From Spirochaetales bacterium (GTDB lineage: Bacteria > Spirochaetota > Spirochaetia > JABMQR01), in assembly GCA_023139255.1 (NCBI GenBank), contig JAGLNY010000093.1, forward strand, positions 1 through 20,203: a stretch of DNA of 20,203 bases. Direction: 5' to 3'. The notes under the pieces are model-generated. The model searched no databases and was not told the origin of the DNA. It saw only the letters and a program-made list of their open reading frames with translations. Shown here one piece after another: positions 15,764 to 20,203 of this stretch (positions are counted from its first letter, which is position 1; the number at the start of each line of letters is the position of its first letter). Both the position numbers and the translations under genes were made by a program.

Positions 15764-16842
15764 CGGTTTTTAAACTCTCCGTTTTCTACATTATATACTA
15801 TCCCTTCAAAACTTCCTTCCCTGAAATATATCTCTCTCGGTAGAAAAGTAAAAAAAGCCTGGCTAAACCCTTTTGTATTATCCAAAAACCTGGCTCTCTT
15901 ATCAATATCCAATTCTAAAAGCACATCATCTAGAAGAAATATTGGCTTAATTCCGGTTTTTCCGGTATAAAACGCAGCTTGTGCCGATCTTAGTATCAGG
16001 GAAACCAATCTTTTTTGTCCGGTAGAAGCGGTCTCAATATAATTTCTTTTATTTTTTATGACATAAAAGCTATCTCTATGCGGTCCAGTAGTCGTCGTTT
16101 GGTATCTCTTATCCTTCTCCAGGGAATCATGAAGAATTCTTTCGGCACAGTCAGCATAAGTACAATTTTTCCACGATGGTTTGTATTCAATAGAAACATT
16201 TTCTTCTTCCTGTGTTATGAGAGAAAAAAGTTGGGGGAAAATCATATTGAATTCTATTATAAGTTTCTCTCTTTTTTTCTGGATTTCCATCCCCGTTACA
16301 GCTATTTGTGAATCGTAAATATGAAGAAAATCATATTTTTCTTCCTTCAATAATATATTTCTCTGTTTTAGCAGGCTTTTATACTTTCTTATATCATCAA
16401 GAAAAAGAGAATCGTATAGTGTCAATGTCTGGTTATAAAACTTTCTTTTGTCTTCTGGTGTTCCTTGAACAAAATTGATATCCTCATGTGTAAAAACAAT
16501 ACAGGGAACAGTATATATTAGTTCTTTTCTATCTTTTATCTCTTTATTCTGTATATATATAGATCTTTTTCCTTCTTTTATTACATATTTAATCTCAATT
16601 TTTTCATTACTATCTAATAGAATTTCAGCTTTTATATATGCTTCTTTTGTATTGAATGTCTTAATCTGATTAATTGAAGCTTTTCTGAAAGAATTTCCAT
16701 AACAAATTGAATAAATAGATTCAAGAAAATTGGTTTTTCCCTGACCATTATTTCCCACAAGCGTTATAAATTTATTATCAGTTATAACTGTCTGGTTTTC
16801 GAGATTTCTAATATTATATGTTGTTATTGAAATTACCTTCAT
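15760..16842 (-). CDS. recF: DNA replication and repair protein RecF
   Basis: A 360-residue SMC-like ATPase of usual RecF length. Walker A is GNNGQGKT (residues 30-37), the ABC-type signature is STGQKR (about 276-281), and Walker B is PIFLLDDVLLELD (about 296-308). RecF with RecO and RecR loads RecA at single-strand gaps and stalled forks. The start codon shares one base with the dnaN stop (TAATG), with no separate ribosome site, so translation is coupled. The gene is distinctly A+T-rich, like dnaN and dnaA. Confidence 0.96.
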   Translation of the reverse strand: MKVISITTYNIRNLENQTVITDNKFITLVGNNGQGKTNFLESIYSICYGNSFRKASINQIKTFNTKEAYIKAEILLDSNEKIEIKYVIKEGKRSIYIQNKEIKDRKELIYTVPCIVFTHEDINFVQGTPEDKRKFYNQTLTLYDSLFLDDIRKYKSLLKQRNILLKEEKYDFLHIYDSQIAVTGMEIQKKREKLIIEFNMIFPQLFSLITQEEENVSIEYKPSWKNCTYADCAERILHDSLEKDKRYQTTTTGPHRDSFYVIKNKRNYIETASTGQKRLVSLILRSAQAAFYTGKTGIKPIFLLDDVLLELDIDKRARFLDNTKGFSQAFFTFLPREIYFREGSFEGIVYNVENGEFKNR

Positions 16843-17945
16843 TAATCCAGCTGCATTGGCATTATAATATGAAAAAAATCCTTTTCTGGTTCAGAAACTA
16901 TAGTTATTGCTTTATTAGCCTCAGTAAATGAAATAATAAATTGTTCAGTATCAATTGCTTTTACCGGATTTATCATGTACATATAGTTAACTGCCAAACG
17001 TATTTTTTCACCACTATAATCACAGGGAATTTCTTCTCTTGCCATACCAATATCATTTTCTTCAGTAAAAAGTGTAATGGCCCCTTCATCAATATCCAAA
17101 AATAATCTATTTGATTTTTGATCAACTAGTAAAGAAACTCTTTTTAGTGCATCCAGAAAAGAATTTTTATCTATAATACTTGTATACTGCTGTTTTTCCG
17201 GAACAACTCTCCTATAGTTTGGAAATTGTCCTTCAATAAGTGTTGAGTATATTTTATGGGAGTCAAATTCCACAAAAATATAATTATCATTAATTGAAAA
17301 TATTATAGATCCTTCTCCACTGCAGAGTTTAGTAATAAGATTAAGAATTTTTGGTGGTATTATTATTGGTTTAAACATGGGTATAGGCTTATCCATTATT
17401 TTGTTTATATAAGAAAGTCTCCTACCATCAGTGGCTACCATAATTAATCCTGAATTACTTTGTTCCATATAAACCCCATTCATAAAAAACCGGGTTTCAT
17501 CTGTTGATACAGAAAAAATTGTCTGTTTTATCATTTCAATAAAATCTTTTTGCGGTACAGAAAAAAAACTTTCTTCCTCAGCTATCCTAAGTTCTGGAAA
17601 TTTATCAGGAGATATACTTCTTAATTTAAAATCCATTTTCTGAAAAAGAGGTCTTATTACTACAATTTCATCAATATCTTCAAATTCAATATCACCCTCT
17701 GGAAGGGATCTTAAAATTCCCAATAATTTATCACAAAAAACAGTTGTAATTCCTTCTTCTTCTGTTTCAACAGGAATTTGTGTTTTAAAACCTATTTTAA
17801 GGTCTGTAGCCTTTATTGTTAATGTATTCTGTGAAGTTTCTAATAATACATTTGATAAAACGGATAGTGCATTTCTTGAAGATATTATTTCCTGTGCTAT
17901 TGCAATTTCTTTTAGAATGGTATTTTTTTCACAGATAAATTTCAT
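16842..17945 (-). CDS. dnaN: DNA polymerase III beta subunit (sliding clamp)
   Basis: A 367-residue clamp subunit, the standard size for three repeated domains that form a ring as a dimer around DNA. The start MKFICEKNTILKEIAIAQ, the FMNGVYME and ATDGRRLSYI motifs in the second domain, and the FHIIMPMQLD C-terminus (family end: MPMRL) identify it. ATG (17943-17945) has AAGGAG at 17955-17960. It holds the polymerase, ligase, MutS and MutL on DNA through the hydrophobic pocket of the third domain. It lies just left of the origin and is transcribed away from it; promoter elements probably lie inside the A+T-rich origin tract. Confidence 0.97.
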   Translation of the reverse strand: MKFICEKNTILKEIAIAQEIISSRNALSVLSNVLLETSQNTLTIKATDLKIGFKTQIPVETEEEGITTVFCDKLLGILRSLPEGDIEFEDIDEIVVIRPLFQKMDFKLRSISPDKFPELRIAEEESFFSVPQKDFIEMIKQTIFSVSTDETRFFMNGVYMEQSNSGLIMVATDGRRLSYINKIMDKPIPMFKPIIIPPKILNLITKLCSGEGSIIFSINDNYIFVEFDSHKIYSTLIEGQFPNYRRVVPEKQQYTSIIDKNSFLDALKRVSLLVDQKSNRLFLDIDEGAITLFTEENDIGMAREEIPCDYSGEKIRLAVNYMYMINPVKAIDTEQFIISFTEANKAITIVSEPEKDFFHIIMPMQLD

Positions 17946-18003
17946 TGTTAAAATCTCCTTTTATTAACAATTATATTTATTACTATTATTATATATATAT
18001 TAA

Positions 18004-18040
18004 TAGTAGTAGTAGTAGGGGTTGTGGATAATGTTAATAA
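18004..18040 (-). promoter_or_regulatory. Basal unwinding system: tandem DnaA boxes, G/C run and DnaA-trios
   Basis: Read on the minus strand the order is TTATTAACA (18032-18040), TTATCCACA (18023-18031), A, then CCCC, then CTA repeated five times to 18004, then TTA and A+T-rich DNA. On the plus strand the triplets are five consecutive TAG (3'-GAT-5' trios) at 18004-18018, next to GGG at 18019-18021. This matches the DnaA-box / GC-rich / DnaA-trio layout described for Bacillus subtilis, where DnaA filaments grow from the boxes onto the single-stranded trios. The unwinding would proceed toward dnaN. Confidence 0.85.
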
Positions 18041-18080
18041 AACAAGTAATTAGTTATACTTCATTATTATATTACAAAAT

Positions 18081-18118
18081 TAAGTTGTTAATAACCAAGT
18101 AATATTATTAACAACTTA
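18081..18118. repeat. 14-bp inverted repeat with two facing DnaA-box variants
   Basis: Arms 18081-18094 and 18105-18118 are perfect inverted copies, separated by 10 bases. Each arm contains TTATTAACA, one mismatch from the DnaA box consensus, in opposite orientation. The right arm runs directly into the first perfect TTATCCACA box (18116-18124). It could be a paired DnaA-binding site or extrude as a hairpin. Confidence 0.85.
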
Positions 18119-18174
18119 TCCACATTATCCACAACTATAACATATTATCCACAAGTGAAGGACAATAATCCACA
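18116..18174 (+). promoter_or_regulatory. Array of four DnaA boxes in direct orientation
   Basis: TTATCCACA at 18116-18124 and 18125-18133 (abutting), again at 18145-18153 (11 bases later), and TAATCCACA at 18166-18174 (12 bases later, one mismatch). The first two abut without a gap. They sit next to the dnaA stop end of the gap and face away from the leftward boxes at 18023-18040. Confidence 0.92.
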
Positions 18175-18204
18175 ATTTATAAAGTAGTTATTATATAAAA
18201 ATAT

Positions 18205-19596
18205 TTATAAATTTCTTCTATACTCATTTATGGAGCGGGTAAGTTTTTGTATAACATTATCCATGTTAGAATCACTTTGAAGAAGACCCTCAATTCGTTG
18301 GCAAGCATGCATAACGGTAGTATGATCCCTACCACCAAAATCATATCCAATTTCTGTTGTTGAATAATCTGTCATTTTTCTTGAAATATACATTGATATT
18401 TGTCTGGGAAAAGCAATAGCCCGGGTTCTTTTTTTTCCCCTTAGCTCAAAATAAGAAAGATTAAAATAATCTGCAACAACTCGTTGTATTGTTTCAATTG
18501 CGATACTTTTTTCACGGTTTAATGAATAAGAATCTTTTAACTGCTCTTGTGCAATTTCAAGAGTTATTTTTTTATTAAGAAGTTTTGAGTAAGCAATGAG
18601 TTTAGTTAATGATGATTCCAGATCACGGACATTGGTATTTATATTTTTAGAAATGAAGGTTAGTACATCATTGGACATTTCATATGATTGTTTTTCACAC
18701 TTTTTTCTCATTATGGCCATTCGTGTCTCAAAATTAGGTGGTTGTAAATCTACATTAAGGCCACGTTCAAAACGGCTTCTTAACCGTGCCGTGAGTTCCT
18801 TCAATTCGGAAGCCGGGCGGTCACAAGTAAATACCATTTGTTTATTTGAATCATACAGATCATTGAAAGTATGAAATAATTCTTCTTGAGTAGATGATTT
18901 TCCCTGTAGAAAGTGAATATCATCAATCAGCAGTATATCAACTTTCCTATATTTATTTTTGAATTGTTGGGTTTTTCTGTCACCGACGGCCTTGATAAAT
19001 TCATTGGTAAAAGTTTCAGCAGTCACATATTTAATATCTAATTCCTGAATATTGCTGTTTACATAGTTATTAATTGACTGGATAAGATGGGTTTTCCCTA
19101 AACCAACACCGCCGTATATAAGGCATGGGTTATATGTCGTTCCCGGATTTTTTGCAATTGCCATACAGGCATTAAATGCGAAAGAACTGTTATCACCAAC
19201 AACAAAAGTGTCAAAAGAATAGGAATTACTTGCCTTTTCATTTTTATGTGATGCAGTTTTTGGTTTATGTGAGTTTTTATGTTCTGAGTTTTCTTCTTTT
19301 GCAGAGGGGAGCTGGGTTGTTTTTGGTGCGGCAGCTTGTTTCTTTATGACAAAAGATATTTTAATATCTGAACCTGTAAGTTCGTTAAGGATATCGCCGA
19401 TTTTTATTAAGTAACGCTGTTTAATTTGATCCAGAATAAATTTTGAGGGGACAGAAAAAATAATTTCATTCAGCTTTGATGATTCATATTCCAATCTGTT
19501 AAACCATGTGAAATATTCTTGTTCTGATATCTCAGACCTAATTCTGACAAGAGCTTCTTTCCAGAAAAGATTGTAGTTATTTATGTTGTTACTCAT
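18205..19596 (-). CDS. dnaA: Chromosomal replication initiator DnaA
   Basis: From ATG 19594-19596 the protein is 463 residues. Other in-frame starts are ATG 19603-19605 and TTG 19630-19632; none has a ribosome site. Domain I (about 1-85) contains LFWKEALVRIRSEISEQEYFTW, and a variable linker rich in Lys, Ser and His follows. Domain III is an AAA+ ATPase with Walker A GGVGLGKT (Lys168) and Walker B ILLIDDIHFLQGK, plus ARLRSRFERGL with the arginine finger. Domain IV ends in YISRKMTDYSTTEIG and GGRDHTTVMHACQRI, the DnaA-box-binding helix-turn-helix signature. It binds the boxes in the adjacent origin and loads the helicase. It is transcribed leftward toward the origin and dnaN. Length and motifs are standard. 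Confidence 0.97.
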   Translation of the reverse strand: MSNNINNYNLFWKEALVRIRSEISEQEYFTWFNRLEYESSKLNEIIFSVPSKFILDQIKQRYLIKIGDILNELTGSDIKISFVIKKQAAAPKTTQLPSAKEENSEHKNSHKPKTASHKNEKASNSYSFDTFVVGDNSSFAFNACMAIAKNPGTTYNPCLIYGGVGLGKTHLIQSINNYVNSNIQELDIKYVTAETFTNEFIKAVGDRKTQQFKNKYRKVDILLIDDIHFLQGKSSTQEELFHTFNDLYDSNKQMVFTCDRPASELKELTARLRSRFERGLNVDLQPPNFETRMAIMRKKCEKQSYEMSNDVLTFISKNINTNVRDLESSLTKLIAYSKLLNKKITLEIAQEQLKDSYSLNREKSIAIETIQRVVADYFNLSYFELRGKKRTRAIAFPRQISMYISRKMTDYSTTEIGYDFGGRDHTTVMHACQRIEGLLQSDSNMDNVIQKLTRSINEYRRNL

Positions 19597-19605
19597 AACG
19601 GTCAT

Positions 19606-19611
19606 AGTATA
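19606..19611 (-). promoter_or_regulatory. Extended -10 element directly before dnaA
   Basis: On the minus strand TATACT at 19606-19611 is preceded by TGT, a TG-n extended -10. A TTGTCA lies 15 bases further up (short spacing). If used, transcription would begin near 19599, almost at the ATG at 19596, giving a leaderless or nearly leaderless dnaA mRNA. This would fit the missing Shine-Dalgarno. Only motif evidence. Confidence 0.4.
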
Positions 19612-19643
19612 ACAGTGCTGTAAGAATGACAAGAAAATTACTT

Positions 19644-19667
19644 AAATAACATGGGAAATAACATGGG
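19644..19667. repeat. Perfect 12-bp tandem repeat upstream of dnaA
   Basis: AAATAACATGGG occurs twice head to tail (19644-19655, 19656-19667) without a mismatch. It lies 48 to 71 bases upstream of the chosen dnaA start. It could be a pair of sites for a regulator, or leader sequence; no known motif is recognised. Confidence 0.9.
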
Positions 19668-19673
19668 TATATG

Positions 19674-19701
19674 AGAATATATAACTGTGACAGCATAACA
19701 A
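19674..19701 (-). promoter_or_regulatory. Possible second dnaA promoter
   Basis: On the minus strand TTGTTA (19696-19701), 16-base spacer, TATTCT (19674-19679). Transcription would start near 19667 and run through the 12-bp tandem repeat into dnaA, giving a leader of about 70 bases. Matches are moderate (4 of 6 or better per box), in an A+T-rich background where chance matches are common. Confidence 0.35.
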
Positions 19702-19754
19702 AATTAATTAATAAACAAACACTATTTGAAGCATGTAGAATAAATAAAATCACA

Positions 19755-19779
19755 TATTAATTAGGAGTCCTAACTAATA
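19755..19779. promoter_or_regulatory. 25-nt near-perfect palindrome between dnaA and gyrB
   Basis: The core is TTAGGA (19761-19766), G, TCCTAA (19768-19773). The symmetry extends outward through five more pairs (TATTA and TAATA) with one mismatched pair (A19760/C19774). It is centred about 60 bases upstream of the gyrB -35. The shape is that of a homodimeric repressor's operator; no family is assigned. Confidence 0.6.
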
Positions 19780-19826
19780 AACAACTATGCTATTTTTACT
19801 ATTAGCACATCAGGGAAACTGTTTCC

Positions 19827-19855
19827 TTTACTTTTATTTTGGAAAAATATATAAT
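19827..19855 (+). promoter_or_regulatory. Sigma70-type promoter for gyrB
   Basis: TTTACT at 19827-19832 (4 of 6), 17-base spacer, perfect TATAAT at 19850-19855. Transcription would begin near 19862, about 27 bases before the gyrB ATG. The spacing and the perfect -10 support it. Confidence 0.7.
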
Positions 19856-19888
19856 TATTCTATCCTTCTAACAAACAGGTAACAAAGT

Positions 19889-20203
19889 ATGCAAACAGAT
19901 TATTCTGCTCAGGATATTCAGGTCTTAAAGGGGCTTGAAGCCGTCAGAAAACGACCCGGAATGTATATTGGTTCAACCGGACCAAACGGTCTTCACCATT
20001 TAGTATATGAAGTTGTGGATAATTCCATAGATGAAGTTATGGGCGGGTATTGCGATAAAATTGATGTAGTTATTCATATAGACGAAAGTATAACGGTAAA
20101 AGATAACGGTAGGGGTATTCCTGTAGACATCCATGAAAAAATGAAGAAACCCGGAGTGGAAGTTGTTATGACTACCCTTCATGCCGGAGGAAAATTTGAT
20201 CAT
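19889..20203 (+). CDS. gyrB: DNA gyrase subunit B (5' part, runs off the window)
   Basis: The first 105 codons of a type IIA topoisomerase B subunit, from ATG 19889-19891 with a weak AGGT 8 bases upstream. LKGLEAVRKRPGMYIGST and GLHHLVYEVVDNSIDE (the E and N residues of the GHKL ATP site) are followed by DNGRGIPVDIH and the TLHAGGKFD segment, all in the usual order. GyrB binds ATP and drives negative supercoiling. Next to dnaA it is almost certainly gyrB, although parE has the same N-terminal motifs. It is divergent from dnaA and runs in the direction of the rightward fork. Confidence 0.95.
   Translation, partial: MQTDYSAQDIQVLKGLEAVRKRPGMYIGSTGPNGLHHLVYEVVDNSIDEVMGGYCDKIDVVIHIDESITVKDNGRGIPVDIHEKMKKPGVEVVMTTLHAGGKFDH

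Larger units (their letters stand above)
17946..18204. other. oriC: Chromosomal replication origin (oriC), dnaA-dnaN gap
   Basis: This 259-base gap lies between dnaA and dnaN. It carries three perfect TTATCCACA boxes rightward (18116-18124, 18125-18133, 18145-18153) and one leftward (18023-18031). There is one single-mismatch box (TAATCCACA, 18166-18174) and three TTATTAACA variants (18032-18040 and 18086-18094 leftward, 18105-18113 rightward). An A+T-only tract covers roughly 17960-18003, and five TAG triplets follow. Dense, partly tandem DnaA boxes next to an A+T-rich melting region between these two genes are the standard signs of a bacterial origin. It is predicted, not measured. Confidence 0.93.

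Noticed and set aside
19597..19632. TTG or upstream ATG start of dnaA
   Set aside because: No ribosome site, and the extra residues do not resemble DnaA domain I; the upstream ATG at 19605 cannot be excluded.
19709..19784. Direct repeat TAATAAACAA (19709-19718 and 19775-19784)
   Set aside because: Low-complexity A+T-rich sequence where a 10-base repeat is not surprising; the second copy overlaps the palindrome, but no further structure is seen.
20014..20022. Perfect DnaA box (TGTGGATAA) inside gyrB
   Set aside because: It encodes the conserved V-D-N of the GyrB ATP-binding helix (EVVDNS), so codon choice explains it; it is isolated from the origin cluster.
1..20203. tRNA, rRNA, CRISPR, insertion sequences, prophage
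   Set aside because: None seen: no tRNA-like cloverleaf, repeat-spacer pattern, transposase motif or terminal inverted repeats were recognised.

Overview
The window looks like the replication-origin region of a spirochaete (Spirochaetota), probably a free-living, marine or sediment Spirochaetales member. The grounds are the leftward order dnaA - oriC - dnaN - recF - DUF721/dciA, a 51-residue L34 starting MKRTYQPSRVKRNRK, and a divergent gyrB; the sulfatases suggest marine polysaccharides. Genus or species cannot be told from this sequence.

Left part (1-7832, all rightward): the 3' end of a MalG-type sugar ABC permease, a GH3 glycosidase, two S1-family sulfatases, a GH1 glycosidase and a uroporphyrinogen-decarboxylase-like protein. 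Gaps are 3 to 60 bases, so this reads as one operon whose promoter lies left of the window. None of the enzymes has a visible signal peptide, so the simplest reading is a cytoplasmic pathway: sulfated oligosaccharides are imported, desulfated inside the cell and cut to monosaccharides.

Middle part (7833-10988): a possible small leftward ORF, then a rightward group of a membrane GT2 glycosyltransferase overlapping a PlsC-type acyltransferase (glycolipid or glycosylated-pigment assembly), followed by a PfkB-family kinase resembling bacterial adenosine kinase.

Right part (10991-20203): from the origin leftward run dnaA, the origin, dnaN, recF, dciA, then rpmH, rnpA, yidC, jag/khpB and metK. The first group is the replication initiation, clamp, repair and helicase-loading set, tightly overlapped. 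The second is the ribosome, RNase P and membrane-insertion set, with its own consensus-like promoter. gyrB runs rightward off the window end. Metk and the kinase genes end tail to tail with 2 bases between them.

The dnaA-dnaN gap (17946-18204) is a well-formed bacterial origin: two tandem DnaA boxes, a G run and five TAG trinucleotides followed by an A+T tract (the 'basal unwinding system' layout), a 14-bp inverted repeat built on two facing boxes, and a run of four direct boxes. The dnaA-gyrB gap holds a 25-nt near-perfect palindrome and a perfect 12-bp tandem repeat. The housekeeping genes on both sides of the origin are co-directional with fork movement, while the glycan operon and the GT2/acyltransferase/kinase group run head-on to the leftward fork.
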